From Tissierella_B sp964485455 (GTDB taxonomy: Bacteria > Bacillota > Clostridia > Tissierellales > Tissierellaceae), in NCBI GenBank assembly GCA_964485455.1, contig CAZAJU010000045.1:1-15945 (forward strand): a stretch of DNA of 15,945 bases, given 5' to 3'. Position 1 is the stretch's first letter. Each line of letters opens with the position of its first letter. Under the pieces are notes generated by a model. The model worked only from the letters and a program-made list of their open reading frames with translations, was not told the DNA's origin and did not search any database. Shown here in pieces: positions 1 through 6,914 of the stretch. Position numbers and translations under genes: made by a program.

Positions 1-34
1 CTGTTCTTCTTGTGAAAAACAGTCCATATTATAT

Positions 35-616
35 TTATGCAATTTTTTTGGATATTTCATTTTCTAGTGAATTTATTTCCTCAAGTATATCTATCCAGCT
101 GTAAACTCTTGTAATCCCTGGAAGTAATGGTTTTCTATTATACTCACAGTCGATTAGAAGTACTTTAAACCCTCCTAGAGCTAATTGTATTGCATTTTCA
201 TATCTATCTTCAATGAAAACATCACATTCCAATTCCTCTGCTTTATGGACTTTGTAGTGAGACCCAAGAACATGTAGTCCTCCATTAGGTAGATCATGGA
301 TCTTAATCCATTTCTCTGTCACTTCTGTCATTCTAGATTCCCTTGCTGTTACATAATGTATATTGTGTAACTGATCAAGTCTTCTCAATACAACACCAGC
401 GTCTTCTCTTGGCTTTGCTTCCAAATGAATCTTCTCTCCAAACTTTTCATAGAAATGTAAATATTCATCGCTTTTTATATTTAATACTTTATGGATTTCA
501 TACTCTGTTACTTGGGATGGACTTACTTTAGTGCCGAAATATTGGTTAGCAAAATTTAGCCAGTAGTAAGGCTCAGTTATAGTACCATCAATATCAATGC
601 AAAGATTCAATTTCAT
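35..616 (-). CDS. HAD-superfamily 5'(3')-deoxyribonucleotidase-like nucleotidase (NT5C/YqfW type)
   Basis: A 193-residue cytosolic protein without signal peptide or membrane segment. It carries the HAD phosphatase motifs in order. Motif I is DIDGT, with nucleophile D8 and acid/base D10. Motif II is the threonine in YVTARES. A lysine follows in the YKVHKAE segment, and the acidic motif IV lies in DVFIEDRYEN. Motifs, order and length fit the NT5C family, which removes phosphate from (deoxy)nucleoside monophosphates; the exact substrate cannot be read from sequence. The ATG is preceded by AGGTGAT at good distance. It lies downstream of the phosphate genes on the same strand, with a possible weak PhoP box in its upstream region. 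That would suit a phosphate-scavenging role, but this is inference. It could equally be a housekeeping nucleotide-pool enzyme. Confidence 0.82.
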   Translation of the reverse strand: MKLNLCIDIDGTITEPYYWLNFANQYFGTKVSPSQVTEYEIHKVLNIKSDEYLHFYEKFGEKIHLEAKPREDAGVVLRRLDQLHNIHYVTARESRMTEVTEKWIKIHDLPNGGLHVLGSHYKVHKAEELECDVFIEDRYENAIQLALGGFKVLLIDCEYNRKPLLPGITRVYSWIDILEEINSLENEISKKIA

Positions 617-671
617 CCAATCACCTCTTCTATATTTGTAACTTCATTTTATCAGGTAATTATAAATTTTT

Positions 672-699
672 AGTTAAGTCTTTATTATTTGTTAGTTAA
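672..699 (-). promoter_or_regulatory. Weak candidate PhoP box upstream of the nucleotidase gene
   Basis: On the minus strand two TTAACT hexamers (699-694 and 677-672) are exactly 22 bp apart, i.e. two 11-bp steps. The intermediate position holds only ATAATA, and a TTTATA follows one step downstream. A TATAAT sits 7 bp after the second TTAACT and could be the -10. The periodicity matches the better boxes before pstS, pstC and the phosphatase gene, but the middle repeat is poor and such AT-rich words occur by chance. Confidence 0.35.
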
Positions 700-714
700 A
701 TAAATATAAGTCTA

Positions 715-1671
715 CTACTCCGATATTAATATAGATTCTCTCTTAATATCAGCAACATCTTTCTCATATAAAAACCCACATATCATAGATGTCAGGGGAG
801 AAACTAGAACTAGCCCTATACACCCTACGAATGTATGAAGTATTTCAGCTGCTATAGCCTTGGTATTTAATATATTTAACAATGGTGTACCCTGCGCCAT
901 ATATACCATCAATATGGAGATATAGCTTCCCATATAAGCAAATAGAAGGGTTGTAGTCTGGCTACCTACTACGGTCTTTCCTATGTTAAGACCTGATAAC
1001 ATCAGTCTCTTTCTAGTTACTTCCGGATTGCTTAGTTTGATCTCCTCAAGGGCTGATGATATATCCACTGCTAGATCCAATATTGCACCGGTGCTAGCAA
1101 GATAAATTCCAGATTGAAAAATAGATGTTAAATCAAGGTTAATATACCCTGCATATAATAAGGATTCTGACCACTCCATTATGGCTCCATGAATATTAAA
1201 ATAATTTCCAAATACTATAGCCAAAATACAAGTGATTAAGGAGCAGGAGCTTGCACTTATTATTGCAGCATATGCTTTCTTAGAAAAGCCTGCTACTAAT
1301 AGAATTGTAATAATTGTAAGCACATTACCCACAACTAGGGCAATAAATAATGGGTTATAACCCTTTAACATTGCAGGAATCAATATCTTCCATATACTTA
1401 ATAGGGCAAAGGCAAATGATAATAAGGTTCTAATACCGGTAAATCCAGAGAAAATAATTATGATTAAAGCAAAAAAACCAATAAGTACGATTTCTTTATC
1501 TATACGATAGTGGTCTATTATATTTGCAAAATTAATACTCCCATTTTCATCGAATCCAATTAGAACCCATGCCTTCTCTCCTACATTAAATATCTTATCA
1601 GCTGCAAGACTTCCTGTTAACATATTATTAGCACTTACTACTTCACCTTTATGCTTTCCGGTCTCTATTAA
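715..1671 (-). CDS. YibE/F-family multi-pass membrane protein, 5' end lost in assembly gap
   Basis: The frame is open from the TAG at 715-717 up to the edge of the N gap, so the gene begins inside or beyond the gap. An internal ATG at 1621-1623 is not the real start: the 16 codons upstream of it read in frame and contain a G-x-H-K-G-E-V segment typical of the N-terminal part of YibE/F proteins. The visible 318 residues hold an N-terminal soluble piece, then seven or eight hydrophobic segments and a short charged C-terminal tail (YEKDVADIKRES). The conserved middle has G-A-I-x-D-L-A-x-D-I-S-S-A-L-E-E and G-x-x-x-V-G-S-Q-T-T-T-L-L motifs. Function of the family is not established; membrane transport is often assumed. 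It follows the phosphatase gene on the same strand, but a terminator lies between them, so co-regulation with phosphate genes is uncertain. Confidence 0.85.
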   Translation of the reverse strand, partial: LIETGKHKGEVVSANNMLTGSLAADKIFNVGEKAWVLIGFDENGSINFANIIDHYRIDKEIVLIGFFALIIIIFSGFTGIRTLLSFAFALLSIWKILIPAMLKGYNPLFIALVVGNVLTIITILLVAGFSKKAYAAIISASSCSLITCILAIVFGNYFNIHGAIMEWSESLLYAGYINLDLTSIFQSGIYLASTGAILDLAVDISSALEEIKLSNPEVTRKRLMLSGLNIGKTVVGSQTTTLLFAYMGSYISILMVYMAQGTPLLNILNTKAIAAEILHTFVGCIGLVLVSPLTSMICGFLYEKDVADIKRESILISE

Positions 1672-1771
1672 NNNNNNNNNNNNNNNNNNNNNNNNNNNNN
1701 NNNNNNNNNNNNNNNNNNNNNNNNNNNNNNNNNNNNNNNNNNNNNNNNNNNNNNNNNNNNNNNNNNNNNNN
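1672..1771. other. Assembly gap (100 N)
   Basis: Exactly 100 N, the usual placeholder for a gap of unknown size. It lies between the phosphatase terminator and the open 5' end of the YibE/F gene. The missing part of that gene plus its promoter would probably need more than 100 bp, so the true gap is likely larger. Confidence 0.99.
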
Positions 1772-1796
1772 AAAAAGGCTGGAAATTATCCAGCCC
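1772..1796 (-). terminator. Intrinsic terminator of the alkaline phosphatase gene
   Basis: On the minus strand GGCTGG (1795-1790), a 7-nt loop and CCAGCC (1782-1777) form a GC-rich hairpin. It is followed by at least five T (1776-1772) before the N gap begins. It starts about 20 bp after the phosphatase stop codon. Confidence 0.85.
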
Positions 1797-1816
1797 TTTA
1801 TCCTGATATACTTTGA

Positions 1817-3364
1817 TTACTTAAGTTTTGTTGCAGCAACCAACTTTTGGTAAATTTCTGTATTATCATATGCTCCGTTGAATAGCTCTGCATATGCACC
1901 ATTAGCATATACTGGAACTGGTACTCCTGTATGGGAGAAAGAAGTCCAACCTATACCAGCCTTGTTATTTAGTATGTGGGTTAATGTAATTGTAATCGGA
2001 TTGTAGCCACCATATAATAACGCTGTTTCTTCATTTTTAGTAGGTTCTGATTTCATGGTCTCAGTAAATGCTTTTTCCAATCTTAGAACTTCACTGTTAG
2101 AAAGTTCAAGACTCATATATGGATTATCTCCTTGTCCATCAACATATTCATTCTTAAGACCAAAATTTTCAGTGATAATCTTCATAGCTTCTGCAAATGT
2201 CATATCGGAGTTTTTCTCTATTTCTTCATCAAGAAGATCATTGAATGCAACATATGACATCTTTTGGTTTTCTAATATTTCTAATGCTACATCATAGCCG
2301 GTAGTTGCTTGTCCAATAGTCATACCACCTGTTTCGTGATCTCCTGTAACTATAATTAGAGTATCTTTTGGATATTTCTTTTGGAAGTCAAGAGCTACTT
2401 GTACTGCATCTTCAAGTGCTAAAACATCTTCAATATTAGCTTTTGCATCATTAGCATGACCTGCCCAGTCAACTTTACCAGATTCAACCACCATAAAGAA
2501 TCCCTTTTTATTATTTAGCACATCTATACCCTTCTTAACAAAATCAGCAAGAGCTAAATCTCCTTCTTTGTTGTCAAGAGCATAAGGCATAGCACCACTA
2601 TCTTGGGTAACAGGAGTTACTGCATATACCTTACCAGATTTATTATTAAGGGCTAATATATCTTCCTTTGTATTTAGTACTTTATATCCTTTTTCCTTTA
2701 ATACTTCGTATGCATCCTTTTGATCTTTATTCTTTCCTGTTGGCTGGTTTATAGCACCACCACCAAAGTAATCAAAGCCTGAATCTGCCATTTGCATTGC
2801 TATATCATAGTAATCGTTTCTTGATGGAACATGAGCATAATATGCTGCCGGAGTCGCATGATTTATAGTTACTGTTGATACAACACCAATTTTCATGCCC
2901 TTTTCTTTCTTAAGTCTTTCTGCTATTGTCTTTGGAACTGCTTTTGTATCTACATTTTCTTCTTTATTACCTGATTTAGTTCCTACTGGCTTTAAACCAA
3001 TAGTACCACTCCAGGTCTTAAATCCAGATGACATTGAAGTTGCAGTAGATGCTGAATCCGGTGCAAATGACGTTGCATCGTGAGTTGTTTGATATCCTAC
3101 AGCTTCGAAATCTTGAAAGTTAAGCTCGTCTAATGTTATTTTATTATGTTCATTAGTTCCACCATATATTTGTGCGGAGTTTACTTGAACTGCTGACATT
3201 CCATCGCCTATAAACATAAATATGTACTTAGGGCTTTTCGCACTAACTGATGCTGCCTCTGCAGGATTCACATTTAGGTTAGTCTTTGAAACTGTAGTTA
3301 ATCCAGTTAAAATTGATACAATCATTACCAGTACAAGTAATGACGATATTACTTTCTTTGACAT
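1817..3364 (-). CDS. phoA: Secreted alkaline phosphatase (PhoA family)
   Basis: A 515-residue exported phosphomonoesterase that releases phosphate from organic esters outside the membrane. Residues 1 to about 39 form a Sec signal peptide (KK, hydrophobic core, AEA-type cleavage region) with no lipobox. Catalytic elements match the family: metal ligand D54 in FIGDG, nucleophile S104 in PDSASTATS, NHATPAAYYAHVPSR around residues 168-182, E294, D299, H303, D342-H343 and H478. At the positions equivalent to E. coli D153 and K328 it has His (169) and Trp (300). This is the combination known from Bacillus and Thermotoga enzymes rather than E. coli. The ATG follows GGAGGG. A PhoP box and -10 lie upstream and an intrinsic terminator downstream, so it is probably a monocistronic Pho-regulon gene, placed just after phoR. 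Family assignment is secure; substrate range is not visible. Confidence 0.95.
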   Translation of the reverse strand: MSKKVISSLLVLVMIVSILTGLTTVSKTNLNVNPAEAASVSAKSPKYIFMFIGDGMSAVQVNSAQIYGGTNEHNKITLDELNFQDFEAVGYQTTHDATSFAPDSASTATSMSSGFKTWSGTIGLKPVGTKSGNKEENVDTKAVPKTIAERLKKEKGMKIGVVSTVTINHATPAAYYAHVPSRNDYYDIAMQMADSGFDYFGGGAINQPTGKNKDQKDAYEVLKEKGYKVLNTKEDILALNNKSGKVYAVTPVTQDSGAMPYALDNKEGDLALADFVKKGIDVLNNKKGFFMVVESGKVDWAGHANDAKANIEDVLALEDAVQVALDFQKKYPKDTLIIVTGDHETGGMTIGQATTGYDVALEILENQKMSYVAFNDLLDEEIEKNSDMTFAEAMKIITENFGLKNEYVDGQGDNPYMSLELSNSEVLRLEKAFTETMKSEPTKNEETALLYGGYNPITITLTHILNNKAGIGWTSFSHTGVPVPVYANGAYAELFNGAYDNTEIYQKLVAATKLK

Positions 3365-3427
3365 AGTATCCCTCCATTAATTTAAATTATATATATACTA
3401 TAATCTTAAAATATCAAATTCAAATCA

Positions 3428-3472
3428 ACTATAAATAAATTTATGGTAAGAGATTAGTTAAATTCTTGTTAA
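3428..3472 (-). promoter_or_regulatory. PhoP box and -10 region of the alkaline phosphatase gene
   Basis: On the minus strand TTAACA (3472-3467), TTAACT (3461-3456) and CTTACC (3450-3445) repeat with an exact 11-bp period, separated by 5-bp spacers. TATAGT (3433-3428) follows 11 bp after the third repeat and can serve as -10; there is no good -35, as expected for PhoP-activated promoters. The spacing is that described for PhoP binding sites in Bacillus. Other TATA-like words closer to the start codon are alternatives for the -10. Confidence 0.7.
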
Positions 3473-3489
3473 GATTACAACTTTAAGAT

Positions 3490-3512
3490 AAAAAAGTAAC
3501 TTCGTTACTTTT
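3490..3512 (-). terminator. Intrinsic terminator ending the candidate small RNA
   Basis: On the minus strand AAAAGTAAC (3512-3504), loop GAA and GTTACTTTT (3500-3492) form a perfect 9-bp hairpin running into a T tract (to 3490). The plus-strand T run is shorter, so the minus orientation is favoured. It ends upstream of the phosphatase promoter and its PhoP box, so it is not an attenuator of that promoter's transcript. Confidence 0.75.
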
Positions 3513-3628
3513 GCGAGTATTCCCTAGGTTTCCTTCGACGATTGCTCCGCAAGTCTTTGCACCTTCCTGAAACCGGCAGGCGATAATCCCCTACAACCCC
3601 TATTTTATATAATAGAGAAGTAGAACTT
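3490..3628 (-). ncRNA. Candidate structured small RNA between phoR and phoA, family not recognised
   Basis: The 344-bp space between the kinase and phosphatase genes holds a noncoding block at 3513-3600. About 48 of its 88 bases are G or C, against roughly one third in neighbouring DNA. Reading the minus strand, GGTTTC (3574-3569) can pair with GAAACC (3532-3527), enclosing a hairpin GAC-TTGC-GGA-GCAA-TC-GTC (3555-3537). A 14-nt motif of type TAGGGxATxxTCGC occurs twice (3593-3580 and 3526-3513, 11 of 14 identical), flanking the stem. An intrinsic terminator follows. A TATAAT at 3640-3635, just after the phoR terminator, with a poor TTAACT 18 bp upstream, may be its promoter; the 5' end is uncertain. 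I compared it from memory with common riboswitches, 6S, SRP, tmRNA and RNase P RNA and found no match. It could also be a dispersed repeat element. Confidence 0.5.
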
Positions 3629-3637
3629 TCTTATTAT

Positions 3638-3687
3638 AAAAAAATACACCTCCAAAAGTTAAAATTTATTGTCAAACTTTTGGGGTG
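3638..3687 (-). terminator. Intrinsic terminator of phoR
   Basis: On the minus strand CACCCCAAAAGTT (3687-3675) pairs with AACTTTTGGAGGTG (3660-3647) with one bulged A. After two further bases a run of seven T follows (3644-3638). It starts about 20 bp after the kinase stop codon. Confidence 0.85.
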
Positions 3688-3708
3688 AACTTAATTTAAA
3701 GTCTTATT

Positions 3709-4767
3709 TTATTTAATGGGAATCATTATTTTGATCTCAGTTCCTTCATTTATTTCACTTTCTATTGAAATATTTCCCTTATGATATTCTACAATGTGCT
3801 TTACTATAGATAGCCCTATACCAGTACCGCTAATCCTTTTTGATCTAGACTTATCTACTCTGTAGAATCGTTCAAATATTCTAGCTTGATCCTCCTTAGA
3901 TATTCCCATACCAGTATCCTTTACATTTATTAGTGCATTTCCTTCTTCAATATATATTTTTACATCTACACGACCAGATTCTTTATTATACTTAATAGCA
4001 TTGTCTATAAGATTTGAAAGTAAATCTTCAATCATCTGCTTATTTGCATTTAATATGGTCTTCTCGCCGGAAATACTTAAAACAATACCTCTCTCATTAG
4101 CAATGTTGTAAAGCCTAGATATGGTATTTAATCCTATTTCATATATATCTACAGGCTCTTGTGTTAGTGCCTGGTTTTTAACCTGACTTTCAATCTTTGA
4201 TAAATTAAGTATAGATTCGATTAAATCTAGTAACCTTAGTCCTTCATTATGAATTGTTTGCGCAAATCTCTTAGTATCCTCTTCATTAGTCATACCTGAA
4301 GCAATCATTTCAGCATATCCATTGATTGATGTAAGCGGTGTTTTTAGCTCATGAGTTACATTTGCAGTAAACTCCCTCCTATATTCTTCAGATTCTTTAA
4401 GGAATTTAATATACCTTTCTATTTCATTCTTTTGATTTTGTATTGTTCTAATAAAATAGTCCAATTCATCATAGGTAGAAACATTCTCTACCTCTTTTCC
4501 GGACAAAATACTTTCAATTTTATGAGTAGCGTGATGTAAGGGTTTTATCAGGTATGATGTTAACTTATTTGAAAATAAATAAATAAATCCCCACATAAAT
4601 ATCAATACTAATAAAATTTTAGGTATAATCTGGAACATAAGAAATAAAAAACTCAATTGTTTATTATTAAGGAATATTTCGTAGAATAAAAATGTTAGTA
4701 TTGATGATATGACTATTACAGTGATTGTAGTAAATAAAACTAGGTAATTATATATCCTCTTTTCCAT
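3709..4767 (-). CDS. phoR: PhoR-type phosphate-responsive sensor histidine kinase
   Basis: A 352-residue membrane histidine kinase, the expected partner of the adjacent PhoP-type regulator. Two transmembrane helices (about 8-30 and 38-65) enclose only a very short external loop. A HAMP-like linker (about 67-118) leads straight to the HisKA domain with phospho-acceptor H139 in THELKTPLTS. The ATPase domain follows, with the N box (N252, N256), G1 DTGMGIS (284-290), the FERFYRVDKSRS segment and G2 GTGIGLS (314-320). No PAS domain fits between HAMP and HisKA. The ATG lies 4 bp after the regulator stop codon and its GGGTGAT site overlaps the end of that gene, so the two are translationally linked. 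A terminator follows. The name rests on homology-type motifs and on the pst-phoU context. Confidence 0.9.
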   Translation of the reverse strand: MEKRIYNYLVLFTTITVIVISSILTFLFYEIFLNNKQLSFLFLMFQIIPKILLVLIFMWGFIYLFSNKLTSYLIKPLHHATHKIESILSGKEVENVSTYDELDYFIRTIQNQKNEIERYIKFLKESEEYRREFTANVTHELKTPLTSINGYAEMIASGMTNEEDTKRFAQTIHNEGLRLLDLIESILNLSKIESQVKNQALTQEPVDIYEIGLNTISRLYNIANERGIVLSISGEKTILNANKQMIEDLLSNLIDNAIKYNKESGRVDVKIYIEEGNALINVKDTGMGISKEDQARIFERFYRVDKSRSKRISGTGIGLSIVKHIVEYHKGNISIESEINEGTEIKIMIPIK

Positions 4768-4771
4768 GAAA

Positions 4772-5440
4772 TCACCCTATTTTATAGCCGACACTTCTTA
4801 TGGTCTGAATTAATCTACCTGCTTCTCCAAGCTTTAGTCTTAAAGTCCTTACATGAACATCTACGGTTCTTGATTCACCTTCAAAATCATATCCCCAAAC
4901 CTCATTTATAAGTTTGTCCCTTGAAACAACAAGACCCTTATTTTTCATAAGAAAGTATAGCAGTTCATACTCTTTGTAAGTTAGGGTAACCTCAGTACCA
5001 TTGACCGTAACTTCATGTTTCCTATTATCAATACACAAATCTTCAAGGCAAAGGACTTCAAAGGACTCCTCCTCCACACTTCTGCTTCTTCTTAGGACAG
5101 CTTTTATCCTTGATATTAACTCCATAACGCCGAAGGGTTTTTCGATATAATCATCTGCACCCATATCAAGACCCTTGACCTTATCGTATTCACTAGTCTT
5201 TGAAGTAAGCATAATAACAGGTATATCTCTTGTTTTTTCATTGGTCCTTAAAGTTTTCAATATGGTATATCCGTCATCCCCAGGAAGCATAATATCAAGG
5301 ATTATAAGATCTGGTTCCGTATTGTTTAATAAAACCTCTCCACTTTCAAATCCCTTTGCCTCAAAGCCATTGTTCTTCAAGGCATATAAAATCAGTTCCC
5401 TTATGCTTTCATCATCCTCAATACAATAGATTACAGCCAT
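4772..5440 (-). CDS. phoP: PhoP/PhoB-type OmpR-family response regulator
   Basis: A 222-residue cytosolic transcription factor. The receiver domain (about 1-118) has acidic pocket E8-D9-D10, phosphorylation site D49 in LIILDIMLPG, switch residue T79 and K101 in EKPF. The C-terminal winged-helix domain (about 128-222) has the OmpR-type LTYKEYELLYFLMKNKG and SRTVDVHVRTLRLKLG segments, the latter holding the recognition helix. It lies between phoU and phoR and is the natural candidate to bind the 11-bp-period repeats found before pstS, pstC and the phosphatase gene. The start ATG follows TAGGAGAG. A hairpin between phoU and this gene may lower its expression relative to the transport genes. No PhoP box of its own is visible, so it may be expressed by readthrough from the pst promoters. 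Confidence 0.92.
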   Translation of the reverse strand: MAVIYCIEDDESIRELILYALKNNGFEAKGFESGEVLLNNTEPDLIILDIMLPGDDGYTILKTLRTNEKTRDIPVIMLTSKTSEYDKVKGLDMGADDYIEKPFGVMELISRIKAVLRRSRSVEEESFEVLCLEDLCIDNRKHEVTVNGTEVTLTYKEYELLYFLMKNKGLVVSRDKLINEVWGYDFEGESRTVDVHVRTLRLKLGEAGRLIQTIRSVGYKIG

Positions 5441-5462
5441 TCTATCTCTCCTATTTAGATAT

Positions 5463-5487
5463 AAAGAGGCAATTTATTTGCCTCTTT
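5463..5487 (-). terminator. Hairpin between phoU and phoP, possible leaky terminator
   Basis: On the minus strand AAAGAGGCAA (5487-5478), a 5-nt loop and TTGCCTCTTT (5472-5463) form a perfect 10-bp stem directly adjoining the phoU stop codon. The T run is only the TTT of the stem followed by ATAT, so termination may be partial. An mRNA-processing or stability role is the alternative. Confidence 0.5.
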
Positions 5488-5488
5488 C

Positions 5489-6139
5489 TTAATCAAATTT
5501 ATAATGTTCTCCCGTTATTGCAAAATAAACCCATTCAGCAATATTCTGTGAATGATCACCTATTCTTTCAAAGTATTTTGCTATCATAAGTAAGTCTAAA
5601 GCCTGCTCAGAGTGTTCAATATTCTCTCTTATTTTATCTACTAGCTCTCCTCTTACTACATGGAATAATTCATCTACAATATCATCATTTTTTATTACCT
5701 CAAGAACTAAATTGATATCTCTACCAACAAACGCATCTATGCTGTTCTTTACCATTTTTTTAACTTCGTGTGCCATTTGAGGAATATGAACTAGTTCCTT
5801 AAAGTATTTATCATTAGCTAAGAATATGGTTATTTCTGAAATATCTTGAGCTTGATCTCCAATTCTCTCCATATCAGTAATCATCTTAAGGGCTGAGGAA
5901 ATAAGCCTTAAATCACTGGCTACAGGCTGCTGCTGTAATAAAAGCTTCAAGCATCTTGCCTCAATATCCTTTTCTTTATTATTTACTTCCGCATCTCCTT
6001 GTACAACTCTATTGGCTAAATCAACATTTTGTTCTATTAGGGCAGTAGTTGCTGCCTCAATTTGACTTTCTATAAGATTGCCCATTTCAATTAGATCCGA
6101 ATTTAACAATTCTAGTTCCTTTTCAAATTTATTTCTCAT
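5489..6139 (-). CDS. phoU: PhoU phosphate signalling regulator
   Basis: A 216-residue all-helical cytosolic protein made of two homologous three-helix bundles. Each bundle carries the metal-binding E-R-I-G-D motif: DMERIGDQAQDI around residues 89-100 and YFERIGDHSQNI around 189-200. PhoU relays the activity state of the Pst transporter to the PhoR kinase, keeping the Pho regulon off when phosphate is plentiful. Length and repeat layout are normal for the family. It starts with ATG after GGGAGTGAT, 20 bp downstream of pstB, so it belongs to the same transcript. Because the neighbouring PhoR lacks a PAS domain, the PhoU contact surface here may differ from that of E. coli; this is inference. 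Confidence 0.95.
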   Translation of the reverse strand: MRNKFEKELELLNSDLIEMGNLIESQIEAATTALIEQNVDLANRVVQGDAEVNNKEKDIEARCLKLLLQQQPVASDLRLISSALKMITDMERIGDQAQDISEITIFLANDKYFKELVHIPQMAHEVKKMVKNSIDAFVGRDINLVLEVIKNDDIVDELFHVVRGELVDKIRENIEHSEQALDLLMIAKYFERIGDHSQNIAEWVYFAITGEHYKFD

Positions 6140-6159
6140 AATATCACTCCCATTTAATT

Positions 6160-6912
6160 TTAGCCAAATCTTCCAGTAATATAATCTTCTGTACGCTTAT
6201 CCTTAGGTACAGAGAATATCTTATCGGTTTCCCCAAATTCGATAACTTCACCAGTTAGAAAAAATGCAGTCTTGTCAGAAACCCTAGTTGCTTGCTGCAT
6301 ATTATGAGTTACCATAACTATAGTATAATCATTTTTCAATTCTTGTACAAGGTCTTCTATCTTAGCAGTAGAAATAGGGTCAAGAGCACTTGTAGGCTCA
6401 TCCATCAAAAGCACCTCAGGATTTATTGCTAAAGCACGAGCGATACAGATTCTTTGTTGCTGACCTCCGGATACTCTAAGGGCATTCTTTTTCAAGTCAT
6501 TCTTTACTTCATCCCAAATAGCTGCATTCTTAAGACTTGTTTCTACTATTTCATCTAGTTGAGATTTATTCTTAATTCCATGTGTCCTAGGTCCATAGGC
6601 AATATTATCATATATACTCATTGGAAATGGATTTGGTTTTTGAAATACCATTCCTACCCTTTTTCTTAATATATTTACATCAAAGCTATTTTTATAAATA
6701 TCTTCCCCATCAAGTAGTATATCACCAGTAATTCTACATCCCTCTACTAAATCATTCATACGATTTAAACTCTTTAGTAGAGTTGACTTACCACATCCAG
6801 ATGGACCTATAAATGCTGTGATTTCATTGCTCCTAATTTCCATATTTATATTCTTAAGAGCATGGAAATTACCATAATACAGATTTATATTTTTAACACT
6901 TATTTTACTCAA
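6160..6912 (-). CDS. pstB: Phosphate ABC transporter ATP-binding protein PstB
   Basis: A 250-residue cytosolic ATPase that drives the PstCA permease. Walker A is GPSGCGKST (36-44), the Q loop is at Q91, the signature is VSGGQ (147-151; PstB more often has LSGGQ), Walker B is VLLMDEP (167-173) and the switch histidine is H203. The QKPNPFPMSIYDNIAYGPR stretch is characteristic of PstB rather than other ABC ATPases. The start codon is TTG at 6912-6910, two bases after the pstA stop; its GGGGAG site overlaps the end of pstA, and no in-frame ATG fits the N-terminal beta strand. Tight spacing with pstA and phoU indicates one operon. Confidence 0.96.
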   Translation of the reverse strand: MSKISVKNINLYYGNFHALKNINMEIRSNEITAFIGPSGCGKSTLLKSLNRMNDLVEGCRITGDILLDGEDIYKNSFDVNILRKRVGMVFQKPNPFPMSIYDNIAYGPRTHGIKNKSQLDEIVETSLKNAAIWDEVKNDLKKNALRVSGGQQQRICIARALAINPEVLLMDEPTSALDPISTAKIEDLVQELKNDYTIVMVTHNMQQATRVSDKTAFFLTGEVIEFGETDKIFSVPKDKRTEDYITGRFG

Positions 6913-6914
6913 AT

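Noticed and set aside
1..27. An ATG on the minus strand at 27-25 opening a frame to the window edge, as a possible next gene
   Set aside because: Only nine codons are visible and no ribosome site precedes it in the AT-rich space after the nucleotidase stop codon.
2055..2297. Plus-strand open frame inside the alkaline phosphatase gene
   Set aside because: No ribosome site and no protein-like composition; it mirrors a well-supported gene on the other strand.
3513..3600. The GC-rich block as a riboswitch controlling the alkaline phosphatase
   Set aside because: Its terminator ends before the phosphatase PhoP box and -10, so it is not in the leader of that promoter's mRNA. I also could not match it to a known riboswitch class.
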